A DNA stretch of 58,472 nt from an uncultured Oscillospiraceae bacterium (GTDB lineage Bacteria; Bacillota; Clostridia; Oscillospirales; Oscillospiraceae). A program made the position numbers and the translations under genes. This document shows, one piece after another, positions 33,201 to 41,417 of the stretch; positions within the stretch are counted from its first letter, which is position 1, and each line of letters opens with the position of its first letter. The notes under the pieces were generated by a model. It saw only the letters and a list, made by a program, of their open reading frames with translations, made no database searches and had not been told where the DNA came from. The stretch spans positions 1 to 58,472 of the forward strand of contig CATLAL010000017.1 in the NCBI GenBank assembly GCA_949878425.1, given 5' to 3'.

Positions 33201-35119
33201 GCGGTTTTGTACCCGCCGCCCAGGTAGGGCACCAGAATCATGTAGTTCATGTCCTGGGGCTGAGAGAAGGTATAGGTGATCTCGCTGCTCTCCCACCAGA
33301 CCCGGGCGATCCAGTAGGTGGCCGCGTCGCCGTCGATGAGCTGACCGGCGGAGAAGCTGGGGCAGCGGGAGCGGTCCACGTTGTTGGGGTTGGTGAGCAC
33401 AACAGAGGAGACCTCACTGTTGGGGATGCGGCCGTCCGCAGGCAGCTCCGGCATCTCGATGATCTCCCGCTCCGGCGTGCCCTGGGCGGTGGCGGAGTAG
33501 GGCCCCACGCCCATGCTGTTGCCCGCCTTTACCGCCACCTCATAGGTCTTGCCGTTGGTGAGGCCGGTGAGGACGGCGCTGGTGGAGGAGAGGTTGCCGC
33601 CGAAGCGGGTGAAGGCGTCCGTTCCGGCCTCCCGGAAGAACACCTGGTAGAAGGAGGCGTCCTTGGCCTTCCCCCAGCTCAGCCGCAGGACCTGGTCCCC
33701 GGACTCCACCCGGATGTTGGAGGGCGCGCCGGGCACGCTGGCCGGCTCCGGCGTGGCGTTTATCACCTGGGAGGGCTCTCCCCGCCAGTCCCCGTTGACG
33801 GCCGTCACCTGGAAGAAATACTCGGTGAAGTTCTCCAGGCCGGAGATGGAGGCCCGGCTGTTTTTGACCTCCACCGTCTGGGTCAGATTGCCCGCGCTGG
33901 CGCCGTAGGCCACCACGTAGCCGGTGACGTTGCGGGCCGCGTTCCAGGCCAGGTCCACCTTCTTGTCCCCAGCCTTGGCGGTGAGGCCGCTGATGTGGCC
34001 CAGCTGGCTCTGAGGGTTCTCGGGGACGATGTCCTTGAGAAACTCGATTTGGGTGATCGTGGCAAAGGCGGGCTTGGCGCCGGTCTGGCCCTCCACCTGA
34101 GTGACTTTAATGGTGATTTTTTTCACCGCCACCCGCCGGCCCAGGTCCACGGTAACCGTCTTCTCCCCGGCGGCTGGGCCGATGGCGTAGAAGCCCTCGG
34201 GCACGGTCAGGTCAAAGGGGAAGGTTTCCGCCCCCCCGTCCTCGCCCTCCACCTCCACGGAGCCGGACAGAAGCGCGCCGGAGCCCTCGGGACAGGTGAC
34301 CGTGAGGGCGCTCAGCTCCACGGGGTCGGTGAAGGTGATGGGGATAGAGAGGTCCTTGCCGGGGGTGGGGGCGAGGGTGACGGCGCTCTCCCCGGAGAAG
34401 AGGTCCGCCGCGGAGCCGCCGGAGAGGGTCAGCTCCGCCGTATCCACCTGCGGCAGGACGATGGCGGCGGTCTCGAGGACATCCGCCTCCCCGGCGGCGT
34501 CTACAAGGTAGTTGACATAGGAGAGGTCCGTCACATCCACCTGGCCGTCGCCGTTGAGGTCATAGCGGCTGCCCCGCTCCCCCAGGCGCCGGTCGATGTC
34601 GGCCAGGTCCTCCTGGTCCACCCGACCGTCGCCGTTCACGTCTCCAAGAGCGAAGGAGCCGTCGCCGGTACCGATAACAAGGTGCCGGGAGTAGCCCTTC
34701 AGGGTCAGCTGGGCGGAGTAGGGGACGTAGCCCGTGCCGGTGACAGCTACCTCGTAGGTTTCGCCGGCGGGCAGGCCGCCCACCACCGCCTCATAGTAGC
34801 CCAGCCGGTTCTCGTTGGTCAGCTCCACGCCCTCGGTGTTCCGGACGGATACCGCCACGGAGGCGTCAAAATCGTTCTGCGCCGGCGCGCCGCCGGGCAG
34901 GGGGACTGCCACGGTTTTCCCTCCGCCGCTTACGGTCAGCGTCAGGTCCCGCTCCGCCACCGCCTGGGGCGTCTGAGGCAGGTCAAAGCGGATGGTCAGA
35001 CCGATGGACCCCGTCAGCGCGGGGCTGCCGCCGGCGGCTCTGGCTAGCTGCGCCGGACAGAGGGATACTGCCATCAGCAGGCTCAAAAGCCCGCAGAGCA
35101 ATCGTCTGCTGCGTTTCAA
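30299..35119 (-). CDS. Large secreted M60-family peptidase with dockerin and FnIII modules
   Basis: A 1606-residue extracellular protein. The signal peptide spans 1-29. A beta domain occupies 40-150. A type I dockerin (158-206) has two calcium loops, GDVNGDGRVD and YDLNGDGQVD. A carbohydrate-binding-like beta region (~225-370) follows. Two fibronectin type III domains lie at ~375-555, and an F5/8-type/CBM32-like domain at ~575-690. The M60 (enhancin/mucinase-like) metallopeptidase domain is centred on GIAHEIGHNMDKLGRAE (~1072-1088), HEXXH with a downstream Glu. C-terminal FnIII-like and beta domains complete it. M60 enzymes cleave mucin-type glycoproteins. Ahead of an SLH protein gene, it is probably displayed or retained at the surface. 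Confidence 0.9.
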   Translation of the reverse strand: MKRSRRLLCGLLSLLMAVSLCPAQLARAAGGSPALTGSIGLTIRFDLPQTPQAVAERDLTLTVSGGGKTVAVPLPGGAPAQNDFDASVAVSVRNTEGVELTNENRLGYYEAVVGGLPAGETYEVAVTGTGYVPYSAQLTLKGYSRHLVIGTGDGSFALGDVNGDGRVDQEDLADIDRRLGERGSRYDLNGDGQVDVTDLSYVNYLVDAAGEADVLETAAIVLPQVDTAELTLSGGSAADLFSGESAVTLAPTPGKDLSIPITFTDPVELSALTVTCPEGSGALLSGSVEVEGEDGGAETFPFDLTVPEGFYAIGPAAGEKTVTVDLGRRVAVKKITIKVTQVEGQTGAKPAFATITQIEFLKDIVPENPQSQLGHISGLTAKAGDKKVDLAWNAARNVTGYVVAYGASAGNLTQTVEVKNSRASISGLENFTEYFFQVTAVNGDWRGEPSQVINATPEPASVPGAPSNIRVESGDQVLRLSWGKAKDASFYQVFFREAGTDAFTRFGGNLSSTSAVLTGLTNGKTYEVAVKAGNSMGVGPYSATAQGTPEREIIEMPELPADGRIPNSEVSSVVLTNPNNVDRSRCPSFSAGQLIDGDAATYWIARVWWESSEITYTFSQPQDMNYMILVPYLGGGYKTAIKNYTITARDAQGNVLTSGSYRAPAMTAQNYLVLPFPAVKGVKSLSVSLAEWEGNGSRVSVSEAAFYRSDSLPEDIAALFANDSFTQLRGGVTEAQIAALESRLNEKSSFYLDITLLRDELALARGLLAGGDALGVVSSGFQSRSASLDSAFGQSASDLQPLGVSVAVPNAAQAGTTASTTVAVYAELPGDAPVYIVPTQFYGESGIWRGGAIALTQGRNYLSIPQIGSLTDERGGVLYLTYAGSNPGAIRLQIRGGDNVVPIPVLELSGWYDMPEDQQRSAISAYVEALEVHVTSLGSNNLTRNVRNATELSTPSVLLSLPADRVLAGLQGVGSSREAMAEALYQNVLAWEEELFVANKVQGIIASDAPLADYRYPMTTRQNIRYMRMFPGAFMYAAGNHVGIEYGSAAGLTRGRPSAQTGLGQANGLFGWGIAHEIGHNMDKLGRAEITNNIYALAIQAWDGGTMEQNTRLTNSNIWQGVYDKVSAGRPGAAGNVFVQLGMYWQLHLAYDGAEEPLAFYNAFFKKWKAGEYGSYSYDDRVALTASSVAQRDLSEFFTRWGMTLSDGAKAELAKWQKETRAIWYFNDSSRSYRLANGPAYTGDTTFQAEAAEDTVTLTISSTESDRILGYEIRRNGAAIAFTTGGTYTDSLGAANNLTYAYSVIPVDKLGNRGSETPEQAVRVAYDKAIDQSLYTSSRNTDTGIWTFTMNSGAVAVTGIKVTGENLAGEYTVRVKADPADAAWVTAKVGSLEGSSTVGYFTKPGADAGDSRIWTYDAAVIEIEGIPADAAVSLLDYPGDRVDFLQGATVGLLAEKYVYDGGEIPAGTLVVLGTYRGDPVFNTVEVEARYSTAGEAAEDAPFVERPMNGYALLLAELPEDGQVSDISDGIFLFVPDMEAEERLNSAGGVTQTYPLEIRALLYRTDNPYGNEDPDRAVNRRVTSETLWIDFPDEGSLPTVSLESEAQ

Positions 35120-35307
35120 ATCGTATCATCCTTTCTGGTGCATTTCGGTTCTCTGTCCTGGGCAGGCGTATGGGCGCGGACCCTCCCTCCGCAAAACCGG
35201 AGAGACCGATATAGGGAAATTATACCCAATGCCGGGGGGCTTGTCAATGTCAAGCGGCGCTTATGCGGAAAACTGACAATGCGGGGGCAATCTGCACAAA
35301 AAATCTC

Positions 35308-35336
35308 TTGCAAAGGGAGGGAAAATTTGCTATACT
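35308..35336 (+). promoter_or_regulatory. Sigma-A promoter of guanine deaminase leader
   Basis: -35 TTGCAA (35308-35313), 17-bp spacer, -10 TATACT (35331-35336). Transcription would begin ~10 bases before the purine aptamer. Confidence 0.8.
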
Positions 35337-35354
35337 GTTTCTGACAAGGGAAAT

Positions 35355-35426
35355 AGCGCTCATATATTTCGCGGAAATGGCGCGAGAGTCTCTACGGGAC
35401 CGCCTTACGGCCCCGCTATGGGCGTT
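35355..35426 (+). promoter_or_regulatory. Purine riboswitch aptamer (guanine-type)
   Basis: A three-way junction typical of the purine class. P1 is 35355-35361 with 35420-35426. P2 is TCGCG/CGCGA (35369-35373, 35381-35385) with loop GAAATGG. P3 is 35395-35401 with 35409-35415, with loop GCCTTAC and one mismatch. Loop GG and CC can form the kissing contact. Junction sequences CATAT, TCTCTA and CTATG fit the consensus. The specificity base (position 74 in xpt numbering) is C at 35416, predicting guanine rather than adenine. Confidence 0.85.
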
Positions 35427-35461
35427 CAGGCGGTTCCAGAGGACCGCTTGGGCGCTTTTTT
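35422..35461 (+). terminator. Riboswitch expression-platform terminator
   Basis: A 15-bp stem (35422-35436 with 35441-35455, some G-U pairs) with a 4-base loop CAGA, followed by TTTTTT. Its 5' foot (35422-35426) is the same sequence that closes aptamer helix P1. Ligand binding should therefore compete with the base of the terminator. Confidence 0.75.
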
Positions 35462-35517
35462 GCTGTGCAAAAGCATCGTAAAAATTGGATGCTGCGCGGA
35501 GGAAAGGAGTACATACC

Positions 35518-36768
35518 ATGACAGAGATTTTGAAGGGCAATCTTGTCCATACCCCCTCCTTTGGCCGGCTGGAGACCCTTCCGGGGGGCTTCCTCCTCCT
35601 GGAGGACGGGGTGGTCCGGGGGCTGTACCGGAGCCTGCCCCGGGAGTACGCCGCCTGCCCGGTGACCGACTGGGGGGAGGCGCTTATCCTGCCCTCCTTC
35701 GCGGATATGCACCTCCACGCGCCCCAGTACCCCATGCTGGGCATGGGCATGGACCTGCCGCTGCTGGACTGGCTGAATGCCTACACCTTTCGCACCGAGG
35801 CCCGGTTTACCGACGCCGCCTACGCCCGGCGGGTGTACCGGCAGCTGGCGGAGGATCTGATCTCCTCCGGAACCACCCGGGTGGCCATGTTCTCCTCCTG
35901 CCACACGGACGCCACCCTGATTCTGATGGAGGAGCTGGAGAGGGCCGGGGTGACGGGCTATGTGGGCAGGGTGAACATGGACCGAAACAGCGGGGCGGTC
36001 CAGGAGGAGACGGAGGCGTCTCTTTCCGAGACCCGGCGCTGGCTGGACGCCTGCCGGTTCCCCCACGTAAGGCCCATCCTCACCCCCCGGTTCACCCCCT
36101 CCTGCACGGATGAACTGATGGCGGCGCTGGGGGAGCTGGCCCGGGAGCGGGACTTGCCGGTGCAGTCCCACCTGTCGGAAAACAGCGGGGAGATCGCCTG
36201 GGTGAGGGAGCTCCACCCGGACTGCGGACAGTACTGGGAGACCTATGCCAAATACGGTCTGTGGAAGCCGGGGACCCTGATGGCCCACTGCGTCCACAGC
36301 GACAGCCGGGAGCGGCAGGCCATGGCGGACGCCGGGGTGTGGGCGGTCCACTGCGCCGCCTCCAACGTGAACCTGTGCAGCGGCACGGCCCCGGTGCGCC
36401 GGCTGCTGGACCAGGGGGTTCAGGTGGCCCTGGGCAGCGACATCGCCGGCGGCGACCTGCTGGCCATGAACAAGGCGGTGGTCATGGCCATCCGGGCCTC
36501 AAAGCTCCGGCAGATGGAGACCGGCGAACCCTTCCTCACCGTGCCGGAGGCCTTCTACCTGGGCAGCGCGGCGGGGTGCCGGTACTGCGGCGGCGGCGCG
36601 GGGTTTGAGACCGGCTATCCGCTCCACGCCATTGTGGTGGACGACGCGGCCATGCCGGAGCCGGCCCGGTCGCTGGAGCTGGCGGAGCGGTTTGAGCGGG
36701 CGGTGTACCTCATGGACAAGCGGCACATCCGGGCGGTTTACAGCGAGGGACGGAGGGTGCTGGGTTGA
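35518..36768 (+). CDS. guaD: Guanine deaminase
   Basis: A 416-residue zinc amidohydrolase converting guanine to xanthine and ammonia. Metal and catalytic motifs are FADMHLHAPQYP (HxH ~62-64), the guanine-deaminase signature PLLDWLNAYTFRTEARF, QSHLSENSGEI, LMAHCVHSDSRE, and the Asp in LGSDIAGGDL (~302). Start 35518 (MTEILKG) has AAAGGAG 9 bases upstream; a frame extending to 35485 lies inside the leader. A guanine-class riboswitch and terminator precede it, tying expression to its own substrate. Confidence 0.93.
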   Translation: MTEILKGNLVHTPSFGRLETLPGGFLLLEDGVVRGLYRSLPREYAACPVTDWGEALILPSFADMHLHAPQYPMLGMGMDLPLLDWLNAYTFRTEARFTDAAYARRVYRQLAEDLISSGTTRVAMFSSCHTDATLILMEELERAGVTGYVGRVNMDRNSGAVQEETEASLSETRRWLDACRFPHVRPILTPRFTPSCTDELMAALGELARERDLPVQSHLSENSGEIAWVRELHPDCGQYWETYAKYGLWKPGTLMAHCVHSDSRERQAMADAGVWAVHCAASNVNLCSGTAPVRRLLDQGVQVALGSDIAGGDLLAMNKAVVMAIRASKLRQMETGEPFLTVPEAFYLGSAAGCRYCGGGAGFETGYPLHAIVVDDAAMPEPARSLELAERFERAVYLMDKRHIRAVYSEGRRVLG

Positions 36769-36793
36769 TTTTTCCCTCCAGAGTGGATATAAT
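36765..36793 (+). promoter_or_regulatory. Sigma-A promoter of Dabb gene
   Basis: -35 TTGATT (36765-36770, overlapping the end of guaD), 17-bp spacer, -10 TATAAT (36788-36793), leaving a ~150-base leader. Confidence 0.7.
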
Positions 36794-36835
36794 AGGGAAA
36801 CCTATAGTAATATGCAAAATTACGGACACCAGCTG

Positions 36836-36899
36836 GTAGGGCGTGACCACTGGTCACGCCGCTGGAGCCGGCACGGCGCAACCGGTCGCCGCGCCCTAC
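36836..36899. repeat. REP-like palindromic block
   Basis: Arms GTAGGGCG (36836-36843) and CGCCCTAC (36892-36899) enclose a nested palindrome GCGTGACCACTGGTCACGC and other GGCG/CGCC repeats. It looks like a short interspersed palindromic element inserted in the leader between guaD and the Dabb gene. Confidence 0.55.
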
Positions 36900-36950
36900 A
36901 GCAGCTACCGTTTTTTGATGATTGCTATAAGATAGATAAGGAGTCTCACT

Positions 36951-37232
36951 ATGATTAAGCATATCGTCATGTGGAAGTTCAAGCCCGGCACCCAGGCGGA
37001 GCAGGGGCAGTTTCTGGAGGGCCTCCGGGGCCTTTTCGGCGTGATCCCCCAGATCAGGGAGCAGGAGATCGGCGTCAACGTCACAGCCGGGGGCTACGAC
37101 GCGGTGCTGGTGTCCGTCTTTGACTCCCGGGAGGACCTGGCGGCCTACAAGGCGGACCCCCGCCATGTGGCGGTGTCCAGCCTCTGCAAAGCCATCCGGG
37201 AGGACCGGACGGCGGTGGACTACGAATTTTAG
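36951..37232 (+). CDS. Dabb (stress-responsive A/B barrel) family protein
   Basis: A 93-residue ferredoxin-like alpha/beta barrel protein: IKHIVMWKFKPGT at the start, EIGVNVTAGGYDAVLVSVFD in the middle and YKADPRHVAV near 70 are typical. Members form dimers. Their roles range from unknown stress functions to aromatic-ring chemistry. AAGGAG lies 8 bases before the ATG. The unrecognised 566-residue gene follows after 11 bases, so the two are an operon. Confidence 0.88.
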   Translation: MIKHIVMWKFKPGTQAEQGQFLEGLRGLFGVIPQIREQEIGVNVTAGGYDAVLVSVFDSREDLAAYKADPRHVAVSSLCKAIREDRTAVDYEF

Positions 37233-37243
37233 GAGGCGGGAAT

Positions 37244-38944
37244 ATGGCTGCACGGTTTGACAGCTTCGGCCTCCAGGACCTGACGGCCAGGCCGGAGGAC
37301 GCCTTCCGGCTGGCCGGTCTGGCCATGGCGGAGGGCCAGCGGGTCCGGGGCTACCGGGGGGACTACTACCGCTACCGCATGGGGGACGCGGTGGTGGTCG
37401 TGCGCACCATGGAGGACCCGGAGACCGGGGAGGCGATGCTCCTGGGCATGGACACCCACGCCGCCAGCGCCTGCCTGTGGCAGGTGGATTCCGGCGGGGG
37501 CTTCAACCTCATCGACGGGGAGCGGACCGACGGCCTGCCCCTGGAGGACCCCGATCTGCGGCGGTGCGACCCCCTCCAGCGCTGGGCGGAGCAGTCCGGG
37601 TCCCGGCGGATTGACGAGAACAGCGGCCAGGTCTGGATGATCCCCATCTGTGTGGTAAACGCGGACGTGCGCACCTGGGTGGGGGGACCGGTGGAGCTGA
37701 ACATGGCGGCCTTCCCCAAGTGGGTGGAGTATTTCACCCGGGAGGAGGACTACCTGGACGCCCAGAAGAAAAAGCCGCCCCGGCAGAACGCCGAGCTGGC
37801 GGAGGGAGAGCTCCACGAGGCGGGCCTCTGGGCCCAGGGCGAGGAGGACTGCGGGGATCTGGCCTGGGAGGACGTGCTGCTCCGGGGGGTGGTGAAGGAC
37901 GCCAAGGTGGGGGAGACCTACCTGGGCATGGAGCCTTTGACCAAGTTCCTCAGCGTCACCGTCTCCACTCAATTCGGCGATCTGGAGCTGTGCCACCCCC
38001 TGGACATGGTGGCGGAGGGCCAGAAGGACAATGTGAAGCCAGGGGCCATCGTCTCCGCCCTGTGCGTCCTCTCCGGGGACGCCGCCGCGGGGGAGTACGC
38101 GGACGGCATCCTCTTCGGGGAGGAGCGGGCCCTGGAGCTGTTGCAGTACTTCTTCCGCCAGGGCTGTGCCCGGCGGCTGGGTCCGGCGCTGCGCAGCGAC
38201 TGCGGGTGCACCTTCCTCCAGAACCGGCAGGAGGGGCGGGAGAACGCCCTGGCCCTGCTGGAGATGGTGGGGGAGCAGCTCTATGAGGCAGGGCTCTGGT
38301 GCTGCATGCCCGGAACCGTCACTGCCGTGGAGGAGGGGGAGGCGCCGCTCCCCGGCGGTCCGGGCAAGCGGTGCCTGCTGCTGGGGGACGGCCAGCCGGG
38401 GGACCGGTTCGCCTTTTTGTGCCTGGTGGAGACGGACAGCCTGGGCCGGGTCCGGGAGATCGTTATCACCAATGACGGCCGCTACGACTGCGAGCCGGAC
38501 TTCCACAACACGGGGGAGGACATCCTCCACACCCGGGAGCGCCCTCGCCACGGCTTTGAGGTGCTGCTGTACTGGGCCGCGGAGGAGAAGGGGCTCATCG
38601 GGGATCCCCGGGAACTGGAGGCCCTGGAGCAGCTGCCACAGTTCCGCCGGCGGGCGGAGGAGGCCCTGGAGGCCATGGGCGGGGAGCTGGAGGCGCGTCT
38701 GGAGCGGCTCTACAGGGACCCCTCGGGGGACGAGGCGCTGTCCCAGGCGGTCCATGACCGGTTTCTGGAACTCTTCTGCGCCGCCGGAGGCCGGAGGGAG
38801 GAGAGCTGGGAGCTGTACGGCGCCTACCAGTGCGCCCCCCAGGACCTCTTCCGGGGGTACGGTAGCTACTGCGGTCAGCTCCTGGACCAGTTGGTTTTGG
38901 TCCAGTGCCTGGGCCTTCTCAGCGGGAAAAGGGAGAATCAGTAA
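37244..38944 (+). CDS. Uncharacterised 566-residue cytoplasmic protein
   Basis: I do not recognise this protein. It has no signal peptide or membrane segment and is acidic. The N-terminal part (~1-150) is mixed alpha/beta. A charged stretch (~165-205) separates it from a middle part (LTKFLSVTVSTQFGDLELCHPL, GAIVSALCVLSGDAAAGEYA). The C-terminal third is strongly helical, rich in Glu/Arg/Leu (LEQLPQFRRRAEEALEAMGG). About ten Cys, including CCMPG and DCGCTF, occur without a clear metal pattern. GGAGG lies 8 bases before ATG 37244, and codon use matches neighbouring chromosomal genes. It is cotranscribed with the Dabb gene. Confidence 0.6.
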   Translation: MAARFDSFGLQDLTARPEDAFRLAGLAMAEGQRVRGYRGDYYRYRMGDAVVVVRTMEDPETGEAMLLGMDTHAASACLWQVDSGGGFNLIDGERTDGLPLEDPDLRRCDPLQRWAEQSGSRRIDENSGQVWMIPICVVNADVRTWVGGPVELNMAAFPKWVEYFTREEDYLDAQKKKPPRQNAELAEGELHEAGLWAQGEEDCGDLAWEDVLLRGVVKDAKVGETYLGMEPLTKFLSVTVSTQFGDLELCHPLDMVAEGQKDNVKPGAIVSALCVLSGDAAAGEYADGILFGEERALELLQYFFRQGCARRLGPALRSDCGCTFLQNRQEGRENALALLEMVGEQLYEAGLWCCMPGTVTAVEEGEAPLPGGPGKRCLLLGDGQPGDRFAFLCLVETDSLGRVREIVITNDGRYDCEPDFHNTGEDILHTRERPRHGFEVLLYWAAEEKGLIGDPRELEALEQLPQFRRRAEEALEAMGGELEARLERLYRDPSGDEALSQAVHDRFLELFCAAGGRREESWELYGAYQCAPQDLFRGYGSYCGQLLDQLVLVQCLGLLSGKRENQ

Positions 38945-39135
38945 GTCGCGGAACAAACGGGCCCGCTCCAAAGGGAGCGCTGTTCTCCTATCCTATAACC
39001 TCGAAAAGCTTGCCGATATCCCCGCGCCGCAGCGCGAAATTGAACATGGGCTGAAAGAAGATGTGAAATTGGGGGATTTTCGCTGTCGATGGTACAGCAT
39101 ATGGGACAGGAAGCAATCTGTTGTTTCGGCTGAAT

Positions 39136-39179
39136 ACAACCGTCAAAATAGCTTGATAAAAAGTTATTTTGACGGTTGT
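39136..39179. repeat. 15-bp perfect inverted repeat upstream of recombinase stub
   Basis: Arms ACAACCGTCAAAATA (39136-39150) and its exact complement (39165-39179) with a 14-base loop. AT-rich sequence on both sides contrasts with the GC-rich neighbours. It may be an end or regulatory hairpin of the mobile element that left the recombinase fragment. The 190 bases before it (38945-39135) hold no gene I can support. Confidence 0.7.
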
Positions 39180-39229
39180 GTTTTTATTGTCAGGATAACT
39201 ATAGTTTGTTTGACGAAGGAGGGGCTTTT

Positions 39230-39364
39230 GTGGGAAACTATTTTAGCTATATGCGAATTTCAACCGATACGGAGCGGCAGAATTTCGCCAGACAGGAAAA
39301 GGCTTTGAAACGCTATGCCGAAAAACATGGTATTGAATCGCCGTCCATACCGGTTTCTCTTTGA
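39230..39364 (+). pseudogene. Serine recombinase N-terminal fragment
   Basis: Begins GTG as (M)GNYFSYMRISTDTERQNF, the catalytic N-terminus of large serine recombinases (YxRxST with the nucleophile Ser), and continues RQEKALKRYAEKHGIE. The frame ends at residue 44 in unrelated sequence. Ribosome site AAGGAGG lies 8 bases before the GTG. An intact enzyme would be ~200-550 residues, so this is a remnant of an excised or decayed element. Confidence 0.75.
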
Positions 39365-39477
39365 AAAGCGCTTCATTGCGCATTCCCGCCGCCTCCCATG
39401 CAGAAAAGCTGCCGCTTATTTATGGGCATTAACGTATCCCATACCGGTCAGCCGGTTCTGTGCTGCATTTCCCGCTA

Positions 39478-40485
<1,008 letters not shown>

Positions 40486-40654
40486 ATTGCATTCTCCTTT
40501 CATTTTGCACAGATGTAATGAAGCTGATCATTTGTTGCTTTCAGTGACAATTTGTAGTATAATATGGGCACAAAACGGTGACAATCATCAATTTCCTTTC
40601 AAATGATACTTCATCAACAGATAAACGGCATCTGTCCAAGAAAGGAACGCCTAT
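40486..40654. promoter_or_regulatory. Divergent SDR/TetR control region
   Basis: A plausible rightward promoter is TTGCTT (40535-40540), a 17-bp spacer, and TATAAT (40558-40563). The octamer GTGACAAT occurs twice, 33 bases apart (near 40545 and 40578), and could be part of the TetR operator. Confidence 0.45.
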
Positions 40655-41215
40655 ATGAAAAATGACCCGCGGACACGTTACACCCGGAAAGTGATCCAGG
40701 ACGCGTTCCTGGAAATCCTGAAGGAAAAGCCTGTCAGCAGAATTACTGTGAAAGAGGTCTGCGACAAAGCGGAGATCAACCGGGGTACATTCTACAGGCA
40801 CTATCAGGATTGCTATGACCTGCTGGATAAGATCGAAGAGGAGGGGCTCAAGGAGTTTGAGAAGATGCTGGCCTCTACCCAGGCCACAGGAATGCAGGGA
40901 GCAGTGGAGGCCATTCTGCACGCCCTGCAAAACAACAGCCAGCTGATCCGCGGGCTGGACAGCTCCACCGATGGGCGGCAATTTGTCAATCGCCTGGCGG
41001 GACGCTGCACCCTATACATGGAGCAATGGCTCGGATCTATTCCCCGGAGCGCCGCCTCTCCAGCCAGTCGGGAAGCGAGCTTTGCGTTTCTGACCGGTGG
41101 GGGCGGCAGTGTGATCGAATGGTGGCTTCGCAGCGGGATGGAGGCCCCGCCGGAGGAAATCGCCGCGTTGATCGTCAAATGCAGTGAAATCATTGTAGCG
41201 GGCCTGTCGGACTGA
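40655..41215 (+). CDS. TetR/AcrR-family transcriptional regulator
   Basis: A 186-residue repressor. The N-terminal HTH (residues ~8-55) reads YTRKVIQDAFLEILKEKPVS, then ITVKEVCDKAEINRGTFYRH, a textbook TetR signature. The C-terminal ligand domain resembles the TetR_C_8 (DhaS/low-GC) type, with the segment FLTGGGGSVIEWWLRSGMEA near 150. It faces away from the SDR gene across 169 bases and is the likely local regulator. Its stop codon lies inside the first copy of a 29-bp repeat. Confidence 0.93.
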   Translation: MKNDPRTRYTRKVIQDAFLEILKEKPVSRITVKEVCDKAEINRGTFYRHYQDCYDLLDKIEEEGLKEFEKMLASTQATGMQGAVEAILHALQNNSQLIRGLDSSTDGRQFVNRLAGRCTLYMEQWLGSIPRSAASPASREASFAFLTGGGGSVIEWWLRSGMEAPPEEIAALIVKCSEIIVAGLSD

Positions 41216-41415
41216 CAGGCCCGCCCTGCGTGTCAAAAAAGATGCTTTGCATCTTTTTTGAGCAAGGGAATCGGGCCGAGTTCGGCCCGCAAAGTACTTT
41301 TTCGACGTACACGCCGCCGAAAAAGTGATTAAATTTTATTTTCGCCTTCGGCGAAAACTCCTGCGGAGGGCTTTTTTGACAGTCTGAGCGGGCCTGTCGG
41401 ACTGACAGGCCCGCC
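41197..41415. repeat. 29-bp direct repeats flanking a 161-bp palindrome-rich element
   Basis: Identical 29-bp copies at 41197-41225 and 41387-41415; each is itself a hairpin (GCGGGCCTGTC/GACAGGCCCGC). The first includes the end of the TetR gene. Between them is a 161-bp segment bounded near its ends by TGTCAAAAAAG (41231-41241) and its complement (41371-41381). It contains further hairpins (AAAAAAGATGC/GCATCTTTTTT, CGGGCCGA/TCGGCCCG, TTTTCGCC/GGCGAAAA). It looks like a small non-autonomous element whose insertion duplicated a terminator hairpin. The hairpins can also terminate both converging genes. Confidence 0.75.
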
Positions 41416-41417
41416 TT

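Noticed and set aside
38976..39130. A frame reading SYNLEKLADIPAPQREIEHG and onward before the recombinase stub
   Set aside because: Possibly a scrap of a mobile-element gene, but I do not recognise a family and no start is visible.
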